Numbered from the stretch's first letter, positions 1-9,019 are shown. The stretch: 30,101 nt of DNA from UBA11612 sp963976395 (GCA_963976395.1 CAXBLG010000038.1:1-30101), one strand, 5' to 3'. A program made the numbers and translations. Notes: a model not told the origin generated them from the sequence alone.

Positions 1-324
1 CCGTCCGTTCACAAAGTTGGCGGTGCCGTCGATGGGATCGATGATCCATACGGGTGCATCCGAGCTCAAGTTCTCGATCAGCGTGGGCGTTTTGGCGACG
101 GCCTCCTCGCCGACACACTTTGAACCCGGCAGCAGGTCGAGGAACATTCGGGTGAGATCCCGTTCCGCCTCTTCGTCCGCTATGGTTACAAGATCTCCGG
201 GATGATTTTTAGAGCGGACATCACTGTCTTTAAGGTTAGTGTAGCGCGGCATGATGATGCGTGCGGCCACATCGTGCATGGCGGTGAGCACGGCCCTAGA
301 AAGTGTAGCACTTGGTGTCGTCAT
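1..324 (-). CDS. Inositol monophosphatase family protein (5' part, cut by window edge)
   Basis: Only the first 108 codons lie in the window; the gene runs off the left edge. Translating the minus strand from the ATG at 324 gives an uninterrupted frame with the metal-site signatures of the IMPase/FBPase superfamily: D50 in VTIAD, the E73-E74 pair in GEEA, and DPIDGTANF starting at D96. These residues normally hold the Mg2+ ions that catalyse phosphate monoester hydrolysis. The substrate (inositol phosphate, histidinol phosphate or PAP) is set by the missing C-terminal half, so no symbol is given. The start codon shares an ATGA with the hflX stop codon (4-bp overlap), so the two are very probably translated from one transcript. 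Family assignment is strong; specificity is unknown. Confidence 0.88.
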   Translation of the reverse strand, partial: MTTPSATLSRAVLTAMHDVAARIIMPRYTNLKDSDVRSKNHPGDLVTIADEEAERDLTRMFLDLLPGSKCVGEEAVAKTPTLIENLSSDAPVWIIDPIDGTANFVNGR

Positions 325-1679
325 TCCGCCGCGCGGCGGGCGGTAATGCCGCGCTTTTGCAGCCGCGCGACATCGGCTGTGTCGAGGAGAACGGTGAGAT
401 CGGTATTGGTCTCGCCGTCTGAACGGCTCAGCACCTCGCCCCGGCGGTACAACCAGGCAAGGGTTTCGCCGTCGTCCACGGGAATGCTGACGCCAAGGGC
501 GCTACGTTTTCGGGCCAGTTCGGCATCAACCGCACTCAGCAACTCGGCCGTACCCTCGCCTGTTAGCGCTGAGATGGCCATTTGATCGGCACGACGCTCG
601 GCCCCTGCCTTGACCGCGGTGCAAGTCGCTTCATCCAGAAGGTCAATTTTGTTTAGAGCTTCGATGACAGGGCGGTGCGAAAGGTCCGGGTGATGATGCA
701 CCAATGTTTCACCGGGAATAATATGATCAACCTCGATACCGAGTTGCAACAGCACGTCTTCGACATCCTGTTTTTGCTCTTCGGTCTCGGGGTGGGCAAT
801 GTCGCGCACATGAACGACAACATCGGCCTCAAGCACTTCTTCCAAAGTCGCCCGGAAAGCCGCAACCAATTCATGCGGCAGGTCAGAGACAAAGCCGACG
901 GTATCGGACAAAATCACGGTGCGCCCCGACGGCAGGCGCAACTGGCGCATGGTGGGATCGAGGGTGGCGAATAGCTGGTCCATCGCCACGACGGTCGACT
1001 GGGTGAGTGTATTAAACAAAGTCGATTTGCCGGCGTTGGTGTAGCCTACCAGGGCAATGATCGGATACGGCACCTTCTGACGCGCCCGGCGATGAAGCCC
1101 GCGGGTACGAGTGACGGTGCCGAGCTCCTTCTTAAGTTTGGTAATGCGCTCGCCAATAAGCCGCCGGTCGATTTCGATCTGGGTTTCACCGGGGCCTCCG
1201 AGAAACCCGAAACCGCCGCGCTGCCGTTCCAAGTGAGTCCAACTGCGGACCAAACGGCTCTTCTGATAGTTGAGATGGGCGAGTTCGACCTGCATCTGGC
1301 CTTCGCGGGTTTGCGCCCGCTCGCCGAAGATTTCCAAAATGAGCCCGGTTCGGTCGATTACTTTTGCGTTCCAGGCCCGTTCTAAATTGCGCTGCTGACC
1401 CGGCGAAATGTGGGCATCCATGATGACCAACTCAGCGCCGATTTCTTCCATAAAATCCGCAAGCCGCTCAACCGTTCCCTGGCCCAAATATGTGGAGGGC
1501 CGTGCTTTAGTGACATTTACAGTTTCCGCATGGCGCACATCAAGATTGATGGCGGCAGCAAGACCCCTTGCCTCCTCCAAACGCGCGCGTTCGCGGTAAT
1601 CACTGTTTTCACCATCCCGTCCTTTTATGAGCGGATGGATGATGACGGTGACGGTGGCCGACTGTTTAGTTTGATGCAA
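321..1679 (-). CDS. hflX: GTPase HflX
   Basis: 452 residues, normal for HflX, a ribosome-binding GTPase that splits or rescues stalled 70S ribosomes. The N-terminal HflX domain carries STYLGQGTVE (about 62-71) and the glycine-rich GGPGETQIE (161-169). The G domain has the P-loop GYTNAGKST (212-220), the G3 motif DTVGF (259-263) and the G4 motif NKID (343-346). The start is uncertain: the listed one is a TTG at 1679 with no clear Shine-Dalgarno sequence, and no ATG or GTG follows within the next 20 or so codons. It begins 26 bp after the hfq stop, so translation from the hfq message is likely. hfq-hflX adjacency is widespread in proteobacteria. The 3' end overlaps the downstream phosphatase start by 4 bp. 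Confidence 0.96.
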   Translation of the reverse strand: MHQTKQSATVTVIIHPLIKGRDGENSDYRERARLEEARGLAAAINLDVRHAETVNVTKARPSTYLGQGTVERLADFMEEIGAELVIMDAHISPGQQRNLERAWNAKVIDRTGLILEIFGERAQTREGQMQVELAHLNYQKSRLVRSWTHLERQRGGFGFLGGPGETQIEIDRRLIGERITKLKKELGTVTRTRGLHRRARQKVPYPIIALVGYTNAGKSTLFNTLTQSTVVAMDQLFATLDPTMRQLRLPSGRTVILSDTVGFVSDLPHELVAAFRATLEEVLEADVVVHVRDIAHPETEEQKQDVEDVLLQLGIEVDHIIPGETLVHHHPDLSHRPVIEALNKIDLLDEATCTAVKAGAERRADQMAISALTGEGTAELLSAVDAELARKRSALGVSIPVDDGETLAWLYRRGEVLSRSDGETNTDLTVLLDTADVARLQKRGITARRAAE

Positions 1680-1705
1680 AAATATACGAGCGGAAGCCGG
1701 ACAGG

Positions 1706-1978
1706 CTATTCAGCGGCCTCGTCCTTGGCTGGCGCGCCCGCCTCCTCTTTGGGTTCGAACAACTGCACAGGCGCCGACGGCATGACCGTCGAGATCGCAT
1801 GCTTATACACCAATTGTGTATGACCGTCGCGGCGCAACAACATTGAGAAGTTATCGAACCAGGTGACGATCCCCTGCAGCTTGACGCCATTCACCAAGAA
1901 CACGGTGACGGGAGTCTTGTTTTTTCGAATGGCGTTGAGAAATACGTCTTGGACGTTTTGGGCCTTTTCCGCGGACAT
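1706..1978 (-). CDS. hfq: RNA chaperone Hfq
   Basis: A 90-residue Sm-like protein that forms hexameric rings and pairs small RNAs with mRNAs. Sm1 includes FLNAIRKNKTPVTVFLVNG and KLQGIVTWFDNFSMLL; Sm2 includes the Hfq hallmark YKHAIST. The tail after about residue 70 is short, acidic and alanine-rich, as in many alphaproteobacteria. The ATG at 1978 is preferred over an in-frame GTG 12 bp upstream because the purine-rich AGAGGTGG lies just 5' of the ATG and the protein then starts MSAEKAQNVQD, as in relatives. A candidate promoter lies at 2069-2097, so hfq may be transcribed separately from the ntr block as well as by read-through from it. Confidence 0.97.
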   Translation of the reverse strand: MSAEKAQNVQDVFLNAIRKNKTPVTVFLVNGVKLQGIVTWFDNFSMLLRRDGHTQLVYKHAISTVMPSAPVQLFEPKEEAGAPAKDEAAE

Positions 1979-2068
1979 CGGGTTTTCCACCTCTGTTCTA
2001 TATTGTTGTTTTCATTGCGGGTCGCGCTTTTCGGGGCCGGGCCGTCACAGGACCGAACCAACACTCAA

Positions 2069-2097
2069 TTTTTAGAATTTGCAGTGGTTGGGGTCAA
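2069..2097 (-). promoter_or_regulatory. Candidate sigma-70 promoter for hfq
   Basis: On the minus strand, TTGACC (2092-2097) is followed after 17 nt by TAAAAA (2069-2074). The -35 matches the consensus in 5 of 6 positions and the -10 in 4 of 6. It would start an mRNA with a leader of roughly 80 nt before the hfq ATG at 1978. This is a pattern match only; alphaproteobacterial promoters are often degenerate. Confidence 0.35.
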
Positions 2098-2134
2098 TGG
2101 ATTCAGGACGAATTCAGCCGGTTGAAAAATATAA

Positions 2135-2794
2135 CTAACTATAAGAACGCATGAGCGCGGAAAGGGCTGCGCAATCGGCGATATGGAGGTCGGGATTGGC
2201 CTCATTTGGTTCTGTGTGTGGCTTTGACCCGACCAGAATCGTGCTACAGCCCGCGTTTTTGCCGCAAACGACATCTATGGGCGCATCGCCTACGAACCAT
2301 ACATCCGGTCCTGCCCTGACTTCGTTTTGTAACAATGCGAGGTGAATGGGGTCCGGGGCCGGCTTGTCGCGCTCGGCGTCGTGCGCACCGACCAATCGCC
2401 CAAAATAGGGTGTCCAGCCCAGGTGGTCGGCTTCCGCCCGTAGGTATTTGCCAGTCTTGTTGCTGACAACGGCCAAATAGACATCGGTGGCCGCCACTTC
2501 TCGCAGCAGATTCTCTGCGCCTGGAAGCGCGGTCAGCATTTCCAGATGTACGGCGGCGAAGGCATCGTAAAAGACATCCCTCGCCTGCTCCCAACGCTCG
2601 CCGTAAATCGCCGGAAATGTATCGCGGAGCGACCCAGCTACTCGGGCGCGGATTTCTTCCGGTGTCCACGGGGTCAAACCCATGGTCTCTAAGGTGATGT
2701 TGGTGGCCCGGCCAATGCACGGCCAGGTATCCACCAAAGTGTTGTCCCAATCAAAAAGAATGGCGCGCGGACGCGGTAGCGACGTCTTAGACAT
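2135..2794 (-). CDS. HAD-superfamily hydrolase, phosphoglycolate phosphatase-like
   Basis: 219 residues with all four HAD motifs: motif I DWDNTLVDT near residue 15 (nucleophile and acid/base Asp), motif II SNKTG near 111, a motif III lysine in RDKPAPDP, and motif IV GDAPIDV. The helical segment between motif I and II fits a C1-cap phosphatase of the Gph/pyrophosphatase (PpaX) type acting on a small phosphorylated metabolite. The exact substrate cannot be read from sequence. The ATG overlaps the aminotransferase stop by 8 bp, so the two are translationally coupled and it is the last gene of the ntr transcription block. About 155 bp of non-coding DNA then separates it from hfq. Confidence 0.9.
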   Translation of the reverse strand: MSKTSLPRPRAILFDWDNTLVDTWPCIGRATNITLETMGLTPWTPEEIRARVAGSLRDTFPAIYGERWEQARDVFYDAFAAVHLEMLTALPGAENLLREVAATDVYLAVVSNKTGKYLRAEADHLGWTPYFGRLVGAHDAERDKPAPDPIHLALLQNEVRAGPDVWFVGDAPIDVVCGKNAGCSTILVGSKPHTEPNEANPDLHIADCAALSALMRSYS

Positions 2795-3662
2795 TCCACG
2801 CCGTCTTTGGATTGCTGTTGTTCATATAGTCGGTATAGCGCTGCCTCAGGTCCAGGGCGAACTCGCCGGATGCGCCGTTGGCAACTGTATGCTGATCGAT
2901 CTGGATGACGGGCATTACAAAGGTCGTCGTCCCCGTCAGAAAGACTTCTTTCGCTGCGCGCATTTCTTTCACCGTGAAGGGACGCTCCGTAACCTTGTAG
3001 CCCGACGCGCGCGCGAGCTTGATAATGGTTGCCCGGGTGATGCCGCCGAGAATGTCTTCGGTGGCGGGATGAGTCACCAGGGTTTTATCTTTTCCGACGA
3101 TCCAGACATTGGAGGCACTGGCTTCGGTGACAATGCCGGTTGGAGTGTACAGAATCGCTTCGAATGCCTTGGCCTCCGCCGCGACTTGCTTGGCAAGAAT
3201 ATTCGGCAACAGTGCGACACTTTTGACATCCCGCCGTGCCCAGCGGATGTCCGGCGCACTCACCACTTTCACGCCCTTATTTGCCACGGCCTCAGAGGGG
3301 CCAGCGCCATGCTTGACTGTGACCACGACGCTCGGCCGCAAGGCGCGTGAAAAAGCATGATTTCGGGGCGCCACCCCTCGATTGATCTGAATATAAACAA
3401 TGCCGGTGGTGAGGCGATTTCGTCGAAGAACCTCCTTGATGACAACCGTCAATGCGGCCCAACTCATGGGCGCTGGAATTTCAAGCTCGTTGAGAGATCG
3501 GCTTAGACGCTGCAGATGGGCCGCATAATCGACAGGGCACCCGTTCCATAGGAAAATAACTTCATAAATGCCGTCGGCGAACTGGTATCCCCGATCTTCA
3601 ATATGAACCTGGGCGTTTTGCTGCGGCACATAGCGGCCATTAACATATGCGATATGAGACAT
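2787..3662 (-). CDS. Class IV aminotransferase, probable D-amino acid aminotransferase
   Basis: 291 residues, typical of fold-type IV PLP enzymes. The N-terminus (YVNGRYVPQQNAQVHIEDRG) is the standard first strand of D-amino acid and branched-chain aminotransferases. The PLP lysine is K147 in DVKSVALLPN, and E180 in VTEASASNVW is the conserved glutamate near the pyridine nitrogen. The DVKS/LLPN arrangement resembles D-alanine aminotransferases (dat), which make D-glutamate and D-alanine for peptidoglycan, more than BCAT or aminodeoxychorismate lyase. It starts 17 bp after the ntrX stop and overlaps the HAD gene. In several alphaproteobacteria a gene of this family sits between ntrX and hfq. 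Family call is firm; substrate is inferred. Confidence 0.9.
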   Translation of the reverse strand: MSHIAYVNGRYVPQQNAQVHIEDRGYQFADGIYEVIFLWNGCPVDYAAHLQRLSRSLNELEIPAPMSWAALTVVIKEVLRRNRLTTGIVYIQINRGVAPRNHAFSRALRPSVVVTVKHGAGPSEAVANKGVKVVSAPDIRWARRDVKSVALLPNILAKQVAAEAKAFEAILYTPTGIVTEASASNVWIVGKDKTLVTHPATEDILGGITRATIIKLARASGYKVTERPFTVKEMRAAKEVFLTGTTTFVMPVIQIDQHTVANGASGEFALDLRQRYTDYMNNSNPKTAWNV

Positions 3663-3679
3663 GAATTGAGTCTTGATAC

Positions 3680-5230
3680 TTAGACGTTAGAGTTTGGACG
3701 CTTGAACGGAACGATAGGACTTTGTGTGGCATCTGGACCAGCCTCCTGACTCGCCTCAGGACTTTCGGCCTGCAGGTTGTCTCGGCGATGGCGCACGTCG
3801 GTTGAAATGCCCAGTGACTTTAGCTTGCGATGCAAAGCCGATCGTTCCATGCCCACAAAGTCCGCAGTTCGTGAAATGTTTCCACCGTAGCGAATGACCT
3901 GGGCCATCAAATATTCTCTTTCAAACATCTCGCGTGCTTCGCGCAACGGTAAGGTCATAATCTCGTCCGACCTTTCAAGCTTCAGCATTTGCGGCGTTTG
4001 TGTATTTATATCGGAGGGTAGCATGTCGGCCCGAATGGGGTCGAGAACCCCGCCCGGCGCCATGATGAGAAGCCAATCGATGATGTTGCGCAACTGGCGC
4101 ACGTTGCCCGGCCATGAATACGTCTGCAACGCCGCTATCGCATCTTGCCCGAGAGTGCGCCGGGGCATGCCCGCCGCAGCCGCAGCCCGTTCTAATAGGT
4201 ACTGCGCGAGTGCTGGAATATCTTCGCGGCGGTTGGCCAGCGCAGGAACTTCAATAGGCACAACATTCAAGCGATAAAACAGTTCCTCCCGGAAGGCTCC
4301 GTTTTTGACCTCGGCTTTTAAGTCTCGGTTAGTAGTGGCTACAACGCGGACGTCCACATCAACCGGTCCGTGGCTGTTGGAACGCTCTAATCTCTGATCC
4401 TGGAGAATGCGGATAATGCTGCTTTGTGTGGCCTGCGGCATGTCGGCGACTTCATCGAGGAGCAAAGTGCCGCCGTCGGCCAATTCAAGCAATCCCGGCG
4501 TATGATCGTCTTCGCCTTGGGCGGAGCTTGTCATGCCCATGGTTTGCTTTGCGGCGCCGGTGCTATTGGTTCCAAAAAGAATTTCGGTTAGGCGATCAGG
4601 ATGCAGAGAGGCACAATTCACGACAACAAACGGCGCGGCGGCGCGCGGCGAATGGAGATGAATCTGACGGGCGACGACTTCTTTGCCAGATCCGGCCGGT
4701 CCGGATATGAGAACACGAGAGCCCGTCGGACCAACGCGTTCGATGGCGCGCCGGATGGCCGCGATTGACGCACATGAGCCGACAAAGGACTCCGGAGTGC
4801 CTGCCCGGGATTTAAGCTCGAGGTTCTCGCGTTTCAGCTTGGCGGCTTCGACCGCCCGGCCAAGAACTAGCAGTAGCCGATCTGCTTCAAATGGTTTCTC
4901 AATAAAATCGTAGGCGCCGTGTTTGATGGCCTGCACCGCTGTTGCGATGGTGCCATGGCCTGAGATCATCACAACGGGAACGCTTGGTCTCATGCTTTTG
5001 ATGGCCTGAAGAACTTGGAGGCCATCTAAGCGACTACCCTCCAACCAGATATCGAGAATGACAGCCGCCGGCGCACGCGCCTTTACTTGTTCGACGGCGG
5101 CTTCACCGGTTGCGGCTTCCCGCGTTGTAAATCCCTCGTCTTGCAGAATTCCGGAAATCAACATGCGAATGTCGACTTCATCATCAACGACAAGAATTTC
5201 ACTGCCGGGCATTTCGACTTTTTGTCCCAT
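3680..5230 (-). CDS. ntrX: Nitrogen regulation response regulator NtrX
   Basis: 516 residues. The receiver domain is about 10-125, with acidic pocket VVDDE, phosphoacceptor near D60 (ILDIWL) and lysine in IEKPFE. The AAA+ domain has Walker A GPAGSGKE (about 177-184) and Walker B GGTLLLDEVADM. A C-terminal Fis-type helix-turn-helix is near 448-474 (GGNISRTADFVGMERSALHR). The sigma-54 contact loop GAFTGA is absent; after ILFGT there is a longer Ser/Gly/Thr/Met-rich segment of about 25 residues before GLLELADGGT. NtrX proteins generally lack this loop and often work without sigma-54. A tail of about 40 residues rich in Glu, Ser and Pro follows the HTH and is longer than usual. It starts 9 bp after ntrY. 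A second in-frame ATG six codons in is also possible. Confidence 0.95.
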   Translation of the reverse strand: MGQKVEMPGSEILVVDDEVDIRMLISGILQDEGFTTREAATGEAAVEQVKARAPAAVILDIWLEGSRLDGLQVLQAIKSMRPSVPVVMISGHGTIATAVQAIKHGAYDFIEKPFEADRLLLVLGRAVEAAKLKRENLELKSRAGTPESFVGSCASIAAIRRAIERVGPTGSRVLISGPAGSGKEVVARQIHLHSPRAAAPFVVVNCASLHPDRLTEILFGTNSTGAAKQTMGMTSSAQGEDDHTPGLLELADGGTLLLDEVADMPQATQSSIIRILQDQRLERSNSHGPVDVDVRVVATTNRDLKAEVKNGAFREELFYRLNVVPIEVPALANRREDIPALAQYLLERAAAAAGMPRRTLGQDAIAALQTYSWPGNVRQLRNIIDWLLIMAPGGVLDPIRADMLPSDINTQTPQMLKLERSDEIMTLPLREAREMFEREYLMAQVIRYGGNISRTADFVGMERSALHRKLKSLGISTDVRHRRDNLQAESPEASQEAGPDATQSPIVPFKRPNSNV

Positions 5231-5239
5231 GGTTTTACT

Positions 5240-7570
5240 CTATTCCCCCGTCCTGACCGTGGACGGTGTCAGTGTGGTTTGAGGGGAGTCGGCTGTCATT
5301 TCCATTGAATTTGGGAAATGCAGAACGATTTGAGCTCCACCTTCATTTGCGGCTGCTTCCGCCGTATCGGACGGTGCATCCCGCAGCGTGATTGCACCAC
5401 CGTGATCTTCTAGAATTTTCTTGACGATGGCGAGGCCGAGCCCGGTTCCTTTTGTGCGTGTCGTCACATATGGCTCGGTTAAGCGTGCGCGTTCCTCAGC
5501 GGGCAGACCCACGCCATTATCGGTAATTTTGACCAAAAATACGTCATCGTTTGTCTCCATGTCGATTTGAATATGACCGCGAACGTTTCTCTTGCCATTA
5601 GTTATGGCGTTCTGGGCATCGATGGATTCAACGGCGTTTTTCAAAACGTTGGTCAACGCCTGCCCCACCTGACGCGAGTCACATAAAATACGGGACGGTG
5701 AATCGGGTAGATTCAACGTGAACTCGATGTGCGGATAAGCTGTACGTTGTAAGAATGCGGACTCGCGAATGAGGCTGTTTAGATCGGCAGGACGCAATAC
5801 AGCAGCCGGCATACGTGCAAATGCGGAGAACTCATCAACCATCTTTCCGATATCCCCCACATGGCGAATGATCGTATCGGTGCATTGTGCGAAGAGTCCC
5901 TTGTCGTCTTCGATTTTACCCATGTAACGGCGCTTAAGTCGCTCGGCCGATAGCTGAATTGGCGTCAACGGATTTTTTATCTCGTGTGCAATGCGCCGGG
6001 CAACATCGGCCCAGGCAGCTTTGCGCTGAGCGGACTGAAGCGCTGTGATGTCGTCAAAAGTCATGACGTATCCCACGACGTTATTTCCAACTTGCTCCTG
6101 AGATAAACGCGTAAAGAATGTTTTTTGTGTGCCTTCGAATGCAACTTGAATTTCTTGCGTGGCCGCCTTCTGTTTAGAATTTTGCAATTCTTCAATGAGC
6201 GGCGCGAATTCAGCAGCCGCGTTGACAAGAGGTCTTCCTATAAAATTGGTCAAGTCCGTTCCCAAGAGAAGCGACGCAGATCGATTGGGAAGTGTGATGT
6301 TTCCTTTAGGGTCAAGACCAATGACACCGGCGCTCACACCTTCCAGCACGGTTTCGGTGAACCGGCGCCGTTCATCTAACTGTGCGTTAGTTTCCCGCAG
6401 GGCCGCTTGCTGCTCGTCAAGACGAATAGTCATGCGGTTGAAGGCACGATTCAGATAGCCGATTTCATCGGTTGGGTCTTTTTCATCAACACGAACAGAA
6501 AGATCACCGCCGCGCACACGATCCGTAGCATTGATTAGATTCACAATAGGTTGGGCAAGCCGTGTTGCGAGCGACAAACCAAACCATATGGAAACCAGAA
6601 ACAGTAATATTGCGACAACGCTGAAGAGTACAACGAGGCTAACTTGAAGTTCAGAGCGCTGTTCTTCCAATCTAAGATATTCCGAGACGGCCTCTTCAGT
6701 GCGCTGAGTGCGGGCAAGTACATTGGCATCGACAAACCGCCCGACATACAGGTACGCAACCGGAAAAGATTTGAGCTTTACCAATGCGCGGACTCGATCT
6801 GACTCCTCACCGGTCACGACCGCGACCTGCCCGACGTCGGCCTGAGCCATGGTTTGAAATGGAATTTGCTCGAATGCCAGGGCAAATGTGTATCCGGCCT
6901 TGGCAATCACCTGTCCGTCGGGGCGGAAAACGACGGCTTCCGTCAATCCGCGAAAGGCAGCCTGGGTCGAGAGAAACGAATTGAGCAAATTCTGGTTGAT
7001 GCTGATGCGCGACCATTGGGTATTGAGATCCGTCGCCACGGCCAGGGCATCACCGCGAATGGCTTGTTGATGTTCTTCTAAATACGCCTGGGCAATGGCT
7101 GCGGATTCCGTGACTGCCGTTTGCACCCGGTCGCCAAACCACGCCTGAACGCCGAAGGTAAAGAACAAGGTCGAAAAGACGGCCATAAGGACCGTAGGGA
7201 TTACCGCAAGTGCGCCAAACAACAGCACCAGCCGTGCATGCAGTCGCGAGCCCACTGCTCCTGCGCGGTGAGCGCGCCACAAAAGAACCAAGCGACGCGA
7301 GACGAGCGCCGTCAGTCCCAGTAAGATGACGAGGTCGATGTTTAGCAGAATGAGGCTAGGGCCGGCATTCGGCTCCTCAACACCCCAGTCAGACATGGCG
7401 GTATAGGTTGCCATACCGAATACCGCACCTGCGCTGATCAATACGACCGCGAGAGAGTCCAAAAGCCGGAACTGCTGGAACCACGAGGGGCGGTCCCACC
7501 CTGCTCCATTCCGCTCCAAGCCTGTCGCGGACGGTGTTTCTGGCTTCAGGTCCACTGTACGCGCTTCCAC
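5240..7570 (-). CDS. ntrY: Nitrogen regulation sensor histidine kinase NtrY
   Basis: 776 residues in the usual NtrY layout. Three N-terminal membrane segments lie at about 37-58, 73-97 and 113-140. A periplasmic sensor region follows at about 141-308, then a fourth membrane segment at 309-336, HAMP (about 337-390), PAS (about 403-510), and HisKA with phosphoacceptor H529 in RIAHEIKNPLTPIQLSAERL. The ATPase domain has an N-box near LTNVLKNAVESI and glycine boxes TDNGVGLP and GTGLGLAI. It is the membrane partner of NtrX and has been tied to nitrogen, redox or oxygen and envelope responses in different alphaproteobacteria. AAGGAG lies 3-4 nt before the ATG, a rather tight spacing. It begins 9 bp after ntrC ends. 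Confidence 0.96.
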   Translation of the reverse strand: MEARTVDLKPETPSATGLERNGAGWDRPSWFQQFRLLDSLAVVLISAGAVFGMATYTAMSDWGVEEPNAGPSLILLNIDLVILLGLTALVSRRLVLLWRAHRAGAVGSRLHARLVLLFGALAVIPTVLMAVFSTLFFTFGVQAWFGDRVQTAVTESAAIAQAYLEEHQQAIRGDALAVATDLNTQWSRISINQNLLNSFLSTQAAFRGLTEAVVFRPDGQVIAKAGYTFALAFEQIPFQTMAQADVGQVAVVTGEESDRVRALVKLKSFPVAYLYVGRFVDANVLARTQRTEEAVSEYLRLEEQRSELQVSLVVLFSVVAILLFLVSIWFGLSLATRLAQPIVNLINATDRVRGGDLSVRVDEKDPTDEIGYLNRAFNRMTIRLDEQQAALRETNAQLDERRRFTETVLEGVSAGVIGLDPKGNITLPNRSASLLLGTDLTNFIGRPLVNAAAEFAPLIEELQNSKQKAATQEIQVAFEGTQKTFFTRLSQEQVGNNVVGYVMTFDDITALQSAQRKAAWADVARRIAHEIKNPLTPIQLSAERLKRRYMGKIEDDKGLFAQCTDTIIRHVGDIGKMVDEFSAFARMPAAVLRPADLNSLIRESAFLQRTAYPHIEFTLNLPDSPSRILCDSRQVGQALTNVLKNAVESIDAQNAITNGKRNVRGHIQIDMETNDDVFLVKITDNGVGLPAEERARLTEPYVTTRTKGTGLGLAIVKKILEDHGGAITLRDAPSDTAEAAANEGGAQIVLHFPNSMEMTADSPQTTLTPSTVRTGE

Positions 7571-7579
7571 ATCCGCTCC

Positions 7580-9019
7580 TTATTTCGGTCCGCGAATGAT
7601 GTTGATATCGAGGTCTTTTATTTTTTTACGCAGTGTATTTCGGTTCAGGCCCAAAATGTCGGCGGCTTTGACCTGATTACCCCGGGTTGCCGAAAGTGTT
7701 AGCGAAATGAGAGGGCGTTCCAACTCGCGTAGTACGCGGTCGTAAAGTCCGCGCGGCGGAAGGGCGCCGTTGTGTCCGTCGAAATAGTCCTGCAAATGCC
7801 GCTCAATCGTGCCGCTCAGGCTTGCCGATTGGGCATCGTCGGCAGACGAGGTCGGTGGCGCTGACGCACTCGCGAGTTCCATCTCGACCACATCGACGCC
7901 AATCACAGATTCAGCATAAAGCGCGACGAGGCGCTTCATGAGGTTTTCAAGCTCGCGAACATTGCCTGGCCAGCGGTGACTCTTGAGCCGATCGACGGCT
8001 GCTGAATCGAGCGATTTATGCGGCAATCCCTCGGCTGAGGACTGTGCCAGAAAATGTGCAATCAGTTCTGGAATGTCCTCGGAGCGTTGACGTAGAGGCG
8101 GTAATCGGATTGGTACAACATTGAGCCGGTAGTAAAGATCCTCACGAAAGCTGCCCATTTTGATCAGCTGGGTCAAATCCCGGTGAGTCGCGGCAACAAT
8201 GCGTACATTGGCTTTGATCGGTGTGCGTCCGCCGACAGTGGTGTACTGACCGTCTTGCAAGACACGAAGCAAGCGGGTTTGCGCTTCCGGCGGCATATCG
8301 CCAATTTCATCAAGGAAAAGCGTCCCGCCTTCGGCTTGCTCAAAGCGTCCAGTTGCGCGGTTTAAAGCGCCGGTAAACGAGCCCTTCTCATGGCCGAACA
8401 ATTCGCTCTCGATTAATTCACGCGGTATTGCAGCCATGTTTACCGCAACGAACGGTCCGCCGCGGCGCCGACCGAAATCATGCAACGCGCGTGCGACAAG
8501 TTCTTTGCCGGTGCCGGACTCGCCGGTGATCATTGCCGTCAAATCTGTGTTCATCAGCCGTGCAACGGTGCGATATATGTCTTGCATTGCGGCTGAGCGG
8601 CCGACAATGGGGAGACGTTCCTCGGCATCGTTCGCAGGAGCCTGGGCGCTGGACTTCGTTGACAAGGCCCGGCTGACCACTGCAACCAACTCGGCCAAAT
8701 CGAAAGGTTTGGGCAGGTATTCGAACGCACCGCGCTCGGCGGCTTTTACCGCTGTTAGCAAAGTGTTTTGAGCACTCATCACAATAATGCGCAGGTCGGG
8801 CCGCACTTTTCGAATGCGCGGAATCAAATCGAGCCCGTTCTCGTCGGGCATTACGACGTCGGTAATAACGAGGTCTCCATCCCCATCGGACACCCATCGC
8901 CACAAAGTTGCGGCGTTGCCGGTGGTGCGGACATTGTAGCCGGCACGGCCGAGCGCTTGAGTGAGAACGGTACGGATGCCTTGATCGTCATCGGCGATAA
9001 GAATTGTCGCGGTCGTCAC
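7580..9019 (-). CDS. ntrC: Nitrogen regulation response regulator NtrC
   Basis: 479 residues. The receiver domain has D54 (VITDVVMPDE) as phosphoacceptor and K104 (LPKPF). The AAA+ sigma-54 activator domain has Walker A GESGTGKE (166-173), the sigma-54 loop as GSFTGA (213-218), Walker B GGTLFLDEIGDM (231-242) and RWPGNVREL (349-357). A Fis-type HTH is at about 448-470 (NQVKAADILGLNRNTLRKK). GSFTGA is an accepted variant of GAFTGA, so sigma-54 activation should be intact. When phosphorylated by NtrB it switches on nitrogen-scavenging genes such as glnA, glnK-amtB and urea or nitrate uptake. Its start overlaps the ntrB stop by 4 bp (translational coupling). Confidence 0.97.
   Translation of the reverse strand: MTTATILIADDDQGIRTVLTQALGRAGYNVRTTGNAATLWRWVSDGDGDLVITDVVMPDENGLDLIPRIRKVRPDLRIIVMSAQNTLLTAVKAAERGAFEYLPKPFDLAELVAVVSRALSTKSSAQAPANDAEERLPIVGRSAAMQDIYRTVARLMNTDLTAMITGESGTGKELVARALHDFGRRRGGPFVAVNMAAIPRELIESELFGHEKGSFTGALNRATGRFEQAEGGTLFLDEIGDMPPEAQTRLLRVLQDGQYTTVGGRTPIKANVRIVAATHRDLTQLIKMGSFREDLYYRLNVVPIRLPPLRQRSEDIPELIAHFLAQSSAEGLPHKSLDSAAVDRLKSHRWPGNVRELENLMKRLVALYAESVIGVDVVEMELASASAPPTSSADDAQSASLSGTIERHLQDYFDGHNGALPPRGLYDRVLRELERPLISLTLSATRGNQVKAADILGLNRNTLRKKIKDLDINIIRGPK

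Noticed and set aside
202..585. Plus-strand open frame across the hflX 3' end and the IMPase start
   Set aside because: It is antisense to two well-supported genes and its translation has no recognisable domain or plausible start site.
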